From Litchfieldia alkalitelluris (lineage in GTDB: Bacteria > Bacillota > Bacilli > Bacillales > Bacillaceae_L): a stretch of 64,000 nucleotides of DNA. The stretch covers positions 4,858,369 through 4,922,368 of the forward strand of contig NZ_KV917374.1 in assembly GCF_002019645.1 (NCBI RefSeq), written 5' to 3'. The notes below the pieces were generated by a model. The model made no database searches and had not been told where the DNA came from. It was given only the letters and a program-made list of their open reading frames with translations. The position numbers were made by a program, and so were the translations under genes. The stretch's first letter is position 1; each line of letters begins with the position of its first letter. Positions 36,442-45,752 of this stretch are shown here, one piece after another.

Positions 36442-37914
36442 CTAAAAATACTTTTTTAGATCATGCACAAACAACTCATATTTCCTATATATCACTGAAT
36501 ATATTTCATGATTGTTTTGATCTGGTATAATTGGAGATCCCATCGGAATATTCTTTTTTATTTCATCAAAAGACGTTACCTTTTCTAATGCGACTAAAGC
36601 TGTCCATGCTGCTCCCCAGGCTGCACTATGATGGGTCTCTGAAACATATACTTCTTTTCCAAAAACATCAGCTAATATCTGTAACCATACTTTCGATCTT
36701 GATAAGCCTCCATTAACATAGATTTTTTCTGATTCACCAACTGAATGTTCTAATGCTTTAGCAATTTGGTATAAATTAAAAGTAATTCCCTCTAGCACTG
36801 CACGAACAAAGTGCTCGGGTTTATGGGTAACAGTCATTCCAAAAAAATTCCCTTTCGCATGTTGGTTCCATAATGGCGCTCTTTCACCATTTATATAAGG
36901 GAAAAATAACATCCCCTCCGCTCCTGGCATCACTCGTTCGGCTTCATTCGTAAAATCATCAAAGCTACCTTGGTAGGATAAAAGTTCTTTTAACCATTGT
37001 AGGGCAATCCCACCATTATTTGTCGGACCACCAATAATATAATCATCCTCTGTAAATGCATAACAAAAGGTTTCGTGGTTATCACTTAGCTTGAAACCTT
37101 TTGTAAACTGTCTGATAGCTCCGCTTGTCCCAGCAGTGATTGCCACTTCTCCCTTTGAAATGGCCCCAATTCCTAAGTTAGCTAATTGACCGTCAGCTGC
37201 CCCTATTACAAACGGGATTTCTCGTGGAAGTCCTAACTTTTCTGCTACCTCTTCCTTTAATCCAGTTAAAACTTTAGTTGGGGGAACAATGTTCGATAGT
37301 TGTTCCTTCTTGATTCCTGCTTTGTCTACAAGCTCATCATCCCACTGAAGAGTTTGACCATTAAATAGCCCTGTGGCTGACGCCATTGAATAGTCAATGA
37401 CTCGCTCATTAAACCATTTGAACAGAAGATACTCCTTGATTGAAAGAAAATATTGTGCATTAAGATATGGCTCATATTCCGTTTCCTTCATCCAAACTAA
37501 CTTTGATAGTGGAGACATCGGGTGTGTTGGCATTCCATTTTTTTCATAAATGTTCATTCCATCTGTTTGCATTAAATGAGCAGCTTGTTCACTACTTCTT
37601 CCATCAGCCCAAATAAATGCATTTGACAAAGGCATTCCATGCTCATCCATACAAAGGAGGGAATGCATCGCAGCTGATAGACCAACTGTTACTAATTCAT
37701 GTTTCTCTATGTTCGCAGAATTCATTGCCTCTAAAACAGCTTGTATAGCTAGTTGTTCTATTTCATCCGAATTTTGCTCAACCCAGCCTGGTTGAGGATA
37801 ATAGGAAGTGATTAATTTTTCAGATTCTGAGACAACCTTCCCCTCTAGTGTAAAAATGATCGCTTTTACACTTGTTGTTCCAATATCAAGACCCATGACC
37901 ATCTCTCTAGACAT
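36442..37914 (-). CDS. gntK: Gluconokinase (FGGY family)
   Basis: A 490-residue kinase phosphorylating D-gluconate to 6-phosphogluconate. The N-terminal ATPase lobe has MGLDIGTTSVKAIIF, then GLSAAMHSLLCMD and WADGRSSEQA. The C-terminal lobe has ITAGTSGAIRQF, the FFPYINGERAPLWN motif typical of Bacillus GntK, and YVNGGLSRSKVWLQILAD. It lies inside the run of nickel-cofactor genes between larE and larB. Its product is the substrate of Gnd, encoded 6 kb away under the same operator type. Confidence 0.92.
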   Translation of the reverse strand: MSREMVMGLDIGTTSVKAIIFTLEGKVVSESEKLITSYYPQPGWVEQNSDEIEQLAIQAVLEAMNSANIEKHELVTVGLSAAMHSLLCMDEHGMPLSNAFIWADGRSSEQAAHLMQTDGMNIYEKNGMPTHPMSPLSKLVWMKETEYEPYLNAQYFLSIKEYLLFKWFNERVIDYSMASATGLFNGQTLQWDDELVDKAGIKKEQLSNIVPPTKVLTGLKEEVAEKLGLPREIPFVIGAADGQLANLGIGAISKGEVAITAGTSGAIRQFTKGFKLSDNHETFCYAFTEDDYIIGGPTNNGGIALQWLKELLSYQGSFDDFTNEAERVMPGAEGMLFFPYINGERAPLWNQHAKGNFFGMTVTHKPEHFVRAVLEGITFNLYQIAKALEHSVGESEKIYVNGGLSRSKVWLQILADVFGKEVYVSETHHSAAWGAAWTALVALEKVTSFDEIKKNIPMGSPIIPDQNNHEIYSVIYRKYELFVHDLKKYF

Positions 37915-37985
37915 CCTTCATCTCCCATTTCAATGTAATAATGTTTACAGAAAAAGCCTTGGAGAAAATTCCAAAGCCTTTTCTA

Positions 37986-38786
37986 TTATGAAAGAACCTT
38001 ATTCATACTTCCGCTCTTGTAACCTACTAAATCTAATGTTATATATTTGAATCCGTATTTTATAAGCTCTTTTGAAATGGCTTCATGATTCTCTAATACT
38101 AGAGTCATATCACTCGGTTCTACCTCAATCCTTGCAATTTCTTGATGTGTTCTAACTCGGACCTGGCGTATATTTAATGATTTTAAATACATTTCTGCTT
38201 TTTCCACTTTTGTTAGCTTTTCAATTGTAATTTGTTCACCATAAGCAATCCTAGATGATAAACAAGCAAAAGAAGGTTTATTCCATGTTGGTAAATCATA
38301 GTCTCTAGAAAGCTCTCGAATCTCGTCTTTAAATAGATTTGCTTCTTGTAATGGCCCACGAATTCCCTTTTCCTTTGCCGCTGTCATGCCTGGACGAAAT
38401 TCATTTAAATCATCTGCTATAACACCATAAACAACATTATTAAATCCCTTTTTTTCCATGACAGGAATTAAGTGATCAAAAAGACTGCTTTTACAAAAAT
38501 AACAACGATTTCGATCATTTTCAGTATATCCAGGGATTGCTAATTCTGAGGTCTCTAAGACAAGATGATTTACCCCTATTCTCTTCGCTAACTCCTTTGC
38601 CTCTTCTAGTTCACTAGAAGGATATGTTTCAGAATCGGCGGTCACAGCAACTACCCGATCCGGCCCAAGTATATCAACCGCTACTTTTAATAAGAAGGTA
38701 CTATCCACTCCACCCGAAAAAGCGACAACAACAGAGTCCATTTCACGGAGAATTGACACTAACTTCAAATACTTTTCATTAATCAT
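37986..38786 (-). CDS. larE: Nickel-pincer cofactor sulfur transferase LarE, three-cysteine type
   Basis: A 266-residue PP-loop ATPase that adds sulfur to the pincer precursor. The ATP loop SGGVDS is at 24-29. Cys175 in PSFACLSSRIAYGE matches the sulfur-donating Cys176 of Lactobacillus plantarum LarE. Two more cysteines are present, Cys95 and Cys98 in RCYFCKSSLF, where the L. plantarum protein lacks them. Three-cysteine LarE proteins are reported to hold a [4Fe-4S] cluster and to work without sacrificing the protein. AAAGGAG precedes the ATG. It lies between the SDR and gntK genes. Confidence 0.92.
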   Translation of the reverse strand: MINEKYLKLVSILREMDSVVVAFSGGVDSTFLLKVAVDILGPDRVVAVTADSETYPSSELEEAKELAKRIGVNHLVLETSELAIPGYTENDRNRCYFCKSSLFDHLIPVMEKKGFNNVVYGVIADDLNEFRPGMTAAKEKGIRGPLQEANLFKDEIRELSRDYDLPTWNKPSFACLSSRIAYGEQITIEKLTKVEKAEMYLKSLNIRQVRVRTHQEIARIEVEPSDMTLVLENHEAISKELIKYGFKYITLDLVGYKSGSMNKVLS

Positions 38787-38867
38787 TGTCCTTCTCCTTT
38801 CTTATCAATCTGATATGTTTTAAAATACATAGATTCATAGATTAATAGTTCCTACCTTCTAATTCAA

Positions 38868-39638
38868 TTAAATTGTCATACTTCCAAAACCACCGTCAAC
38901 TCGAATAAGAGTACCGGTTACAAAGCTTGAAGCCTGCTCAGAGGAAAGCCAAACCGCAGCTCCTTTTAACTCATCCGGATTTCCAAACCTCTTCATAGGT
39001 GTATGATTCATTATTGATTCAATTCGCTCTTCGCTAAGGATTTTCCTATTTTGTTCTGCAGGAAAAAATCCAGGGATAATGGCATTTACACGAATCCCGT
39101 AAGGAGCAAATTCTCGCGCTAAAAACTGTGTGACACTATTTACTCCAGCCTTTGAGACTGAATACGTAAATACTTTTGATAATGGTGTAGTGGAAGAAAC
39201 TGAAGAAATATTAATGACGCTTCCTTTTTTTTCCTGTTCAATCATTTTTTTAGCAAATATCTGGCAGGCAACGACAAGCCCTTTTAAATTCACATCCATA
39301 ATGTCATCCCATTCTTCCATCTCTAAATCAAAAAATGGAGTTGCACTATTTTTCCCTGGTGCATTAAGTAAAATCTCAAACCCACCTGACCACTCTTCAA
39401 TTTCTTTTGCCACACGTTCTAAAGATTCTCTTGAGCAAACATCTGCTTGAAAGGCTTTACCTTCCCCTCCACTTTTTTCAATCTCTTGGACTACTACATT
39501 TGCTTTTTCAAGATTACGACCAACAATTGCAATCTTCGCCCCATGTTCAGCTAAGCCTTTGGCAATGGAAGCTCCTAATACACTATTTCCTCCAATTGCT
39601 ACAGCAGTTTTCCCAGTTAAATCAAATAATTGACTCAA
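38868..39638 (-). CDS. uxuB: SDR oxidoreductase, probable fructuronate reductase (D-mannonate dehydrogenase)
   Basis: A 256-residue short-chain dehydrogenase. The nucleotide-binding segment is GKTAVAIGGNSVLGASIAKG. The catalytic Ser is in NISSVSS and the YxxxK pair in YSVSKAG. PGFFPAEQNRKIL and MKRFGNPDELKGAAVWL resemble the SDR-type D-mannonate oxidoreductase of Bacillus (YjmF/UxuB). The TTG at 39638 is preferred to an upstream frame extension because AAGGGGG lies 8 bases before it. Between uxaC-larA and larE it is well placed to reduce D-fructuronate to D-mannonate. A gluconate 5-dehydrogenase role is the main alternative. Confidence 0.78.
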   Translation of the reverse strand: MSQLFDLTGKTAVAIGGNSVLGASIAKGLAEHGAKIAIVGRNLEKANVVVQEIEKSGGEGKAFQADVCSRESLERVAKEIEEWSGGFEILLNAPGKNSATPFFDLEMEEWDDIMDVNLKGLVVACQIFAKKMIEQEKKGSVINISSVSSTTPLSKVFTYSVSKAGVNSVTQFLAREFAPYGIRVNAIIPGFFPAEQNRKILSEERIESIMNHTPMKRFGNPDELKGAAVWLSSEQASSFVTGTLIRVDGGFGSMTI

Positions 39639-39720
39639 TTTAAAAGCCCCCTTAGCGCCATCTATAGGTAGCAATTTTCCCTGGTGAAAACTGAATTGCT
39701 ACCTGTCAGTGTTTTGTTTT

Positions 39721-40989
39721 TTAAAATAAGTTTCCGTTCTCATCAAAGGATAGCTCAAATAGTTCTGAACTCTGGTCCATTTGAGGATGCTGATTAATAT
39801 GGTCGAGTAAAGCTTCTGACACTTCGATTTCACTTATTTCAAGTGTATTTTTGATTCGAACCATTTTCACCTTTGTAAAATCCAAGATGTTACATGTTTT
39901 AATGGCTGCTTGTATCGCCTCTTTATCATTAGATAGAGTCGTTGCTATTTTTGTTGGTGCACACACCGTTGAAGTTAATCCATTGGCATAGGTAAATTCA
40001 AGATTCATTTTGTCAACTAGTCGTTGGGTCGTGAAATCTGCAGTTCCGACTCCATTGGCATTCCCTTCCGTTTCATGTGTTAAATCAAGGACCACCATTT
40101 TATTTACCTCTGGTCCACCATGTGCATATGGAGTTGGATAACGACCGGTGATATTGGGATCCATCCCGTCTCCGCTGATATTTTTCCCAATTTTGTCAAT
40201 CACAAGGACGTCTATCTGTTCAAAGAAAAGCTTTGGTAATAATTGTTTCGCTTGTTTCTGTAAGTCCGGTTCTTTTTCGGCAATTTCTTCGGCCGCTACC
40301 ACCTCAACACTCGTAACCTTATCAAAAGCATTTTCAATCGACGCTACCCCAAAGAGGACCGGTGTTTTTTCCATGATCATCTTTGCCATCGCAGGAACAT
40401 TTTCTGCCATATACTTAAATCCCAATTGATGACAAGCCTCTGCCCCCTTTTGTTTTCCTAAACCAATACTAATCATCTTCATAATTCCACTCTCAACAGG
40501 TCCACGAAAAGCTGTATGAGGTTTTATCCGATTAATCACCACAATTCCATCTGCTTTTGAAGCAAATTGATCTACATAAACAGGTAGGCCACTTGATAAT
40601 TCACCTAACTTTATAACGTCCATCGATGAACGAATTTCCGCACCTACAGTTTCTTCGGTTACACCAAGATGTGCTAAGACTTCACGCTGGCCTTCTGCAG
40701 TAGCACCTCCATGACTCCCCATACTAGGTACTATGAATGGTATCGCCCCTAGTTCTTTTAAATATTGTACTGTGACAGATGTAATATCAACTAGACGATC
40801 CATACCACGACTTCCAACTGCAATGGCAATTTCCATGCTGGGTTTTACTTTTTTACGAATTATTTCTTGATTTAATTTTCCTTTTAGGTCTTGCTCAAGA
40901 TTTTCTAGTTTTTTGTCATCAAAATGCTGTCTTACTTTAACCATCTTCGGCACTGGAATATCTTTTAATAAATCTTGAATGATGCCCAT
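39721..40989 (-). CDS. LarA family nickel-pincer enzyme, proposed D-mannonate/D-gluconate 2-epimerase
   Basis: A 422-residue homologue of nickel-dependent lactate racemase. Residues that hold the cofactor and act as acid/base are conserved: His93 (GSHGGATAEG), His158 (RIKPHTAFRG), Lys171 (GIMKMISIGLGK, the lysine linked to the cofactor) and His187 (GAEACHQ). The substrate loops differ from those of true LarA. LarA relatives include malate, aryl-lactate and gluconate epimerases. Lying between uxaC/uxuB and gntK, its best substrate is D-mannonate, the C2 epimer of D-gluconate. GGAGGGT precedes the ATG; it follows uxaC by 22 bp. Function is inferred. Confidence 0.8.
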   Translation of the reverse strand: MGIIQDLLKDIPVPKMVKVRQHFDDKKLENLEQDLKGKLNQEIIRKKVKPSMEIAIAVGSRGMDRLVDITSVTVQYLKELGAIPFIVPSMGSHGGATAEGQREVLAHLGVTEETVGAEIRSSMDVIKLGELSSGLPVYVDQFASKADGIVVINRIKPHTAFRGPVESGIMKMISIGLGKQKGAEACHQLGFKYMAENVPAMAKMIMEKTPVLFGVASIENAFDKVTSVEVVAAEEIAEKEPDLQKQAKQLLPKLFFEQIDVLVIDKIGKNISGDGMDPNITGRYPTPYAHGGPEVNKMVVLDLTHETEGNANGVGTADFTTQRLVDKMNLEFTYANGLTSTVCAPTKIATTLSNDKEAIQAAIKTCNILDFTKVKMVRIKNTLEISEIEVSEALLDHINQHPQMDQSSELFELSFDENGNLF

Positions 40990-41011
40990 ACCTTACCCTC
41001 CAATTACATGT

Positions 41012-42415
41012 TTACTTTACAGAAAAGAAGTTTTTCGCATTATGAAAACCTATATTTTCAACCATTTGATGTAGAATCTCTTCATCATTTGGCGCCTGGC
41101 CACTTTCAACCCATTCTCCAATGAGATGGCACAAAATTCTTCGAAAATAATCATGTCTTACATATGAAAGTAGACTACGAGAATCTGTGGTCATGCCGAT
41201 AAAATGACTGAGAATTCCCAAGTTTGCTAAGTCTTTCATCTGTCTTGTCATTCCATCTAGCTGGTCATTGAACCACCATCCAGAACCAAATTGAACTTTC
41301 CCTGGAACACCTTCCTCAAAGAAGTTCCCAATCATTGTTCCAATCACATAATTATCACGAGGATTTAAATTATATAGGACCGTTTTAGGCAGTGAGCCCA
41401 TGCTATCTAATGTATCTAAGAAACGGGATAAGCCTTCAGCCAAAAGTTGGTCTCCAATCGAATCAAAGCCACCATCAGCCCCAATTCGTTTTTGCATATG
41501 GGTATTATTATTTCTCAACGCTCCCATATGAAGTTGCATCACCCAATTTTTCTCCGCATACATTTTACCTAGTTCAACTAAAAGATAGGAACGATACCCA
41601 ATAATTTCTTCTTGGGTAAGTTCTCCCTGAATTAAACGTTTCTGAAAAATGGTTTCTACTTCGTTTTCCGAAAACGCTTTAAAGTTCATTTGTGTAATAT
41701 CATGATCTGAAGCCAGACAACCATTCTTTGCAAAGTAGTCCACTCTTTGTTTTAAAGCTTTAATCAACTCTTTTAAACTGGAAATCTTAATGGCTGAAAC
41801 ATCTTCGAGTTTACTCATCCAATCATGAAATGATGATCTTTCAATAAATAAGGCGCCGTCCGGACGAAAAGTAGGAGCAACTTCCACACTAAATGTTTCA
41901 TCTTCCTTTAATAATTGATGATATTCTAGCATAGAGGTTGGATCATCTGTTGTTCCTACAAATTCAACATTTGATTTCTCTATAAAGCGTCGAGGCTTGT
42001 AATCCGGAGTGCTTATTTTCTCATTACATTCTAGCCAGATTTCACGAGCGGTTTTTGGTGACAATCTCTTATCTATCCCAAAATAGGTTTTTAACTCCAT
42101 ATGTGTCCAGTGATACAACGGGTTTCCAATTAAATGAGGAACTGTCTCAGCCCATGCCTCGAACTTCTCCCAATCAGTTGCCTCCCCTGTGATAAGTCTT
42201 TCACTTACCCCGTGCATACGCATAGCTCTCCATTTATAATGATCTCCTGCAAGCCATAGTTGCGCTATATTTTCAAATGAATGGTTTTCATATATTTCTT
42301 TTGGACTTAAATGACAATGATAATCAAAAATCGGTAGTTTCTTCATGATATTTTGAAAAAGATGTTCTGCTGTAGAATTCGTTAATAAAAAGTCATCGCC
42401 TAAAAACGCCTTCAT
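41012..42415 (-). CDS. uxaC: Glucuronate isomerase
   Basis: 467 residues, the normal UxaC length. It converts D-glucuronate to D-fructuronate (and galacturonate to tagaturonate). DYHCHLSPKEIYEN at the N-terminus carries the amidohydrolase-like metal His pair. Further family segments are RMHGVSERLITGEATDWEKF, GTTDDPTS, QLHMGALRNNNTHM and GMTTDSRSLLSYVRHDYFRR. It is the first gene of the operon, preceded by GGGGGG and a perfect palindromic operator. It receives glucuronate released by the beta-glucuronidases. Confidence 0.95.
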   Translation of the reverse strand: MKAFLGDDFLLTNSTAEHLFQNIMKKLPIFDYHCHLSPKEIYENHSFENIAQLWLAGDHYKWRAMRMHGVSERLITGEATDWEKFEAWAETVPHLIGNPLYHWTHMELKTYFGIDKRLSPKTAREIWLECNEKISTPDYKPRRFIEKSNVEFVGTTDDPTSMLEYHQLLKEDETFSVEVAPTFRPDGALFIERSSFHDWMSKLEDVSAIKISSLKELIKALKQRVDYFAKNGCLASDHDITQMNFKAFSENEVETIFQKRLIQGELTQEEIIGYRSYLLVELGKMYAEKNWVMQLHMGALRNNNTHMQKRIGADGGFDSIGDQLLAEGLSRFLDTLDSMGSLPKTVLYNLNPRDNYVIGTMIGNFFEEGVPGKVQFGSGWWFNDQLDGMTRQMKDLANLGILSHFIGMTTDSRSLLSYVRHDYFRRILCHLIGEWVESGQAPNDEEILHQMVENIGFHNAKNFFSVK

Positions 42416-42445
42416 TCTTTTTGCCCCCCAAGTATTACCTATAAT

Positions 42446-42470
42446 TTAATTTGTTTACAAAACAAATTAA
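42446..42470. promoter_or_regulatory. Perfect ROK-type operator in the uxaC promoter
   Basis: Arms TTAATTTGTTT (42446-42456) and AAACAAATTAA (42460-42470) are perfect inverted repeats around ACA. This is like the XylR-type ROK operators of Bacillus. A possible promoter on the minus strand (TTTTGA, 16 bp, TAAAAT) lies just upstream of it, so binding would block uxaC transcription. Confidence 0.8.
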
Positions 42471-42639
42471 TTATTTTATCATTAGACTATCATCTCAAAA
42501 TGATTTCGTCAACAGGTGTCATTTATATAAATTTAGTAAATAAGGGAACATAAGTGTATAATGTTTTTATTAGAAATTTTGGTGATTTATAAAATCTTGA
42601 ATTTAGATAGATATAATTTGATTAAAAGGGTGGAGTTTT

Positions 42640-43824
42640 ATGGCAATTGGTGATGCTGCTTACATAAAGAAAATAAATAGAAGTCAAATCATAAGTAAAA
42701 TTATAGAACAAGGAATGATATCTAGAGCTGATTTATCTAAAATTACGAAATTAACCAGAGCAACGATTTCTGTCCAAGTGGCTGATTTATTAGAGGAGGA
42801 ATTGATTGTTGAATCCCAGCAGGAGCATAATACTGTGGGGAGAAAGCCAATCATGCTTTCTCTTAATCGACTTGCAGGATATGCTCTAGGAATTGATCTA
42901 GACTTTCGAACTATTTCTTTTACAGTATCGGATTTAACCGGTAATCCAGTTCGAACTGATCATGTTGAGTTAGAAAACTCAAATTATGATGAGGTTCTTC
43001 AAATCTTAATCAACGAGATTAGAGGCTATAAAGAAAAATATTCTCATAGTCGTTTTGGGATTGTTGGGGTTGTCATTGGCATCCATGGAATAGTCAAGAA
43101 CGACAACACAATTAGCTTTGTCACACAGCACAAATGGTACAACAAAGACCTTAAGGGTGACCTTGAGAGAAATTTACACACTGAAATATACATAGAAAAC
43201 AATGCAAATTTATGTTCTTTTGCGGAAAAGGTATATACTCATCATCAAAGTGAAAACTTGGTTAGCGTTAGTATGTATTCTGGCATTGGACTTGGAATCC
43301 TAATTAATGGTGAGCTATTAAAAGGATATCATGGTTACGCAGGTGAAATGGGGCACATGATCATCATACCTGACGGAAAACCTTGTAATTGTGGTAATTT
43401 GGGTTGTTGGGAGCTTTATGCTTCTGAGAATAGCTTCCTAAAACAATTAGCTGAAAATCTAAATCAACATCTACTGTCCTATGAGGAGGTTAAAGAGCTA
43501 ATTCATGCAAACAATCCAGTTGCCATGCAACAAATTGAAGAGTTTTTAAAGTACATAGCCGTAGGCCTTAATAATATTATCAATTTATTAAACCCAGAAA
43601 CTTTGGTATTAAATAGTGAATTACTAAAAATGATTCCAAATGCAGAAAGTAAGATTAAGGCGAACCTCAAATCCTCAATTAGTGATTATAAAGAATTGTT
43701 AATTTCAGAACTTGGCACAAATGCCAGTGTCATGGGTGCGTGTGCTTTAGCTATTAAAAATTTCCTAGAAATCCCAGAGTTAAGCTTTACCATCGAAAAT
43801 GATATATTAGAAGGGATTAATTAA
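42640..43824 (+). CDS. ROK family transcriptional repressor of the uronate genes
   Basis: A 394-residue XylR/NagC-type repressor. The N-terminal winged helix contains ISRADLSKITKLTRATISVQ. The ROK sugar-binding domain follows, with YAGEMGHMIIIPDG and the zinc motif CNCGNLGCWE. It is divergent from the uxaC-lar operon. Its likely operator, with AATTTGTTT/AAACAAATT arms, occurs before uxaC, before gnd and in a remnant region at 53972. The ligand is probably glucuronate, fructuronate, mannonate or gluconate. GGGTGGAG precedes the ATG. Confidence 0.9.
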   Translation: MAIGDAAYIKKINRSQIISKIIEQGMISRADLSKITKLTRATISVQVADLLEEELIVESQQEHNTVGRKPIMLSLNRLAGYALGIDLDFRTISFTVSDLTGNPVRTDHVELENSNYDEVLQILINEIRGYKEKYSHSRFGIVGVVIGIHGIVKNDNTISFVTQHKWYNKDLKGDLERNLHTEIYIENNANLCSFAEKVYTHHQSENLVSVSMYSGIGLGILINGELLKGYHGYAGEMGHMIIIPDGKPCNCGNLGCWELYASENSFLKQLAENLNQHLLSYEEVKELIHANNPVAMQQIEEFLKYIAVGLNNIINLLNPETLVLNSELLKMIPNAESKIKANLKSSISDYKELLISELGTNASVMGACALAIKNFLEIPELSFTIENDILEGIN

Positions 43825-43827
43825 ACG

Positions 43828-43874
43828 ACCTTCTTATAAGCAACTAGTCTAAGCTGCTTATAAGGAGGTTTTCA
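43828..43874 (+). terminator. Terminator of the ROK gene
   Basis: ACCTTCTTATAAGCA pairs with TGCTTATAAGGAGGT (15 bp, one G-T wobble), followed by TTTTC. Confidence 0.85.
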
Positions 43875-43936
43875 TTGTTAAGGAGACTGTTATTCTCCAG
43901 ATATATCTACTTATAGGTGGGCCTAAAAGGTTCATT

Positions 43937-43972
43937 AAAAAAATCCCTTCATTAATTGTTATTACGAAGGGA
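43937..43972 (-). terminator. Terminator of gnd
   Basis: TCCCTTC (43944-43950) pairs with GAAGGGA (43966-43972). On the minus strand it runs into a T7 tract, 27 bases after the gnd stop. Confidence 0.75.
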
Positions 43973-43998
43973 ATCTATTTTCTTAAAAAGGGAATCAA

Positions 43999-45408
43999 TT
44001 AAATCCAGTTTGTGTGGAATACTCCTTCTTTATCAACACGTTGATACGTATGAGCACCAAAGTAATCACGTTGTGCTTGCAATAAATTTGCTGGTAAGGT
44101 TTCGGAGCGATAGCTATCATAATAAGCAATAGCACTTGAAAATGCTGGTACTGGAATACCTCTCTCAATTGCCAATCCGACAACCTGGCGCAATTCTGCT
44201 TGGTAGTTTTCTGCAATTTCCTTAAAGTATGGATCTAATAAAAGGTTCGCTAGATTTGCATCACGCTCATAGGCATCTTTAATTTTTTGTAAGAATTGAG
44301 CCCGAATAATACATCCTCCACGGAAAATCATCGCGATGTCCCCATAGTTAAGATTCCAATCATATTCCTCCGATGCTGAGTGCATTTGAGCAAACCCTTG
44401 GGCATAAGACACAATTTTACTAAAATATAAAGCCTTACGTACTGATTCAATTAACTCCTCTTTGTTCCCCTTAAAAGCTTCCATTTTTGGTCCTTGTAAT
44501 AATTTGCTTGCTTTCACACGCTCATCTTTCATAGCGGAAATAAAACGAGCAAATACAGACTCTGTAATAATTGGAAGAGGAACACCCAAGTCTAATGCAT
44601 TTTGACTTGTCCATTTACCCGTTCCTTTTTGTCCAGCCGTATCCAAAATCAAATCTACAAGCGGCTTCCCGGTTTCTTCATCCACTTTCGTAAATATATC
44701 TGCGGTAATCTCAATTAAATAGCTGTCTAGTTCTCCTTTATTCCACTCTGCAAACACTTCATGAAGCTCGGTAGCACTTAAGCCAAGGGCATTCTTAAGG
44801 ATAAAATAAGCCTCACAAATTAACTGCATATCTCCGTACTCGATTCCATTATGAACCATTTTCACATAATGACCAGCTCCATTGGGACCGATATAGGTGC
44901 AGCAAGGATCATCTTCTACTTTTGCTGAAATGGATTTTAAGATAGGCTCTACCAATTCATATGCTTGTCTTTGGCCCCCAGGCATAATTGAAGGACCTTT
45001 AAGTGCTCCTTCCTCCCCGCCCGATACTCCTGTTCCAATAAAATGAATACCCGTCTTCTCCAATTCCAGATTCCGTCTTATGGTGTCTTGAAAAAATGTA
45101 TTACCACCATCAATGAGAATATCTTCTTTTTCAAGGTAAGGCTTTAAAGAATCTATCGTTGCATCTGTCGCAGTACCAGCTTTAACCATTAATAATATCT
45201 TTCTTGGCTTTTCTAAAGAATCAACAAACTCCTGAATCGTCTTTGCACCAACAAAGTTTTTCCCTTCTGCTTCATTTTTTAAAAACTCTTCTGTTTTATC
45301 ATATGAACGGTTAAATACAGATACAGAATAACCTCTACTTTCAATATTTAGTGCAAGGTTTTTACCCATAACCGCTAAGCCGATGACACCAATTTGCTGT
45401 TTTGACAT
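43999..45408 (-). CDS. gnd: 6-phosphogluconate dehydrogenase (decarboxylating)
   Basis: 469 residues, the standard length. It converts 6-phosphogluconate to ribulose 5-phosphate and CO2. The NADP-binding N-terminus is [20 protein letters not shown] and the substrate segments are [20 protein letters not shown] and [14 protein letters not shown], where the Lys and Glu are catalytic. The C-terminal [17 protein letters not shown] region is also typical. It is convergent with the ROK gene and carries the same operator type as uxaC, so it is probably induced with the uronate operon rather than being only the housekeeping copy. Confidence 0.95.
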   Translation of the reverse strand: MSKQQIGVIGLAVMGKNLALNIESRGYSVSVFNRSYDKTEEFLKNEAEGKNFVGAKTIQEFVDSLEKPRKILLMVKAGTATDATIDSLKPYLEKEDILIDGGNTFFQDTIRRNLELEKTGIHFIGTGVSGGEEGALKGPSIMPGGQRQAYELVEPILKSISAKVEDDPCCTYIGPNGAGHYVKMVHNGIEYGDMQLICEAYFILKNALGLSATELHEVFAEWNKGELDSYLIEITADIFTKVDEETGKPLVDLILDTAGQKGTGKWTSQNALDLGVPLPIITESVFARFISAMKDERVKASKLLQGPKMEAFKGNKEELIESVRKALYFSKIVSYAQGFAQMHSASEEYDWNLNYGDIAMIFRGGCIIRAQFLQKIKDAYERDANLANLLLDPYFKEIAENYQAELRQVVGLAIERGIPVPAFSSAIAYYDSYRSETLPANLLQAQRDYFGAHTYQRVDKEGVFHTNWI

Positions 45409-45454
45409 TGTTCCTCAAATCCCTTCTTAATCTCTTTATTTAGCAAACTATTTA

Positions 45455-45479
45455 TTAATTTGTTTTGTAAACTAATTAA
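45455..45479. promoter_or_regulatory. ROK-type operator upstream of gnd
   Basis: Arms TTAATTTGTTT (45455-45465) and AAACTAATTAA (45469-45479) around TGT, 10 of 11 positions paired. It is nearly identical to the uxaC operator and ~50 bp from the gnd start. The rest of the gap to 45752 shows nothing clear. Confidence 0.78.
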
Positions 45480-45752
45480 TAAAAGGATATCATTCTCCTA
45501 TCCTACAGTCAATAATCGAAGTGTGACTATTCTTTTAAATTACTTCTATCTTTGCTTTTATATATAGTGGTACCATGTGCATGAAGACAAGATGCAATTA
45601 CTAGATTATTTCTCTGACAGATCTGGTTAGAGATCTTCTTAATAAAAAAAAGAAACACCCGTAATAATTCGACGCGGTTACGTAACCCATCCATTCATTA
45701 CTAGTGCTACCTTAATTTTATTATTTATTAATTTGTATTTTCTTCAATAGAA

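Noticed and set aside
39721-40989. Annotating the LarA homologue simply as lactate racemase
   Set aside because: Its neighbours are uronate and gluconate enzymes, and no lactate dehydrogenase or lactate regulator lies in the cluster.
45481-45752. Toxin-like (PIN) fragment reading on the minus strand
   Set aside because: Only ~20 residues look suggestive and no flanking family motif supports it.
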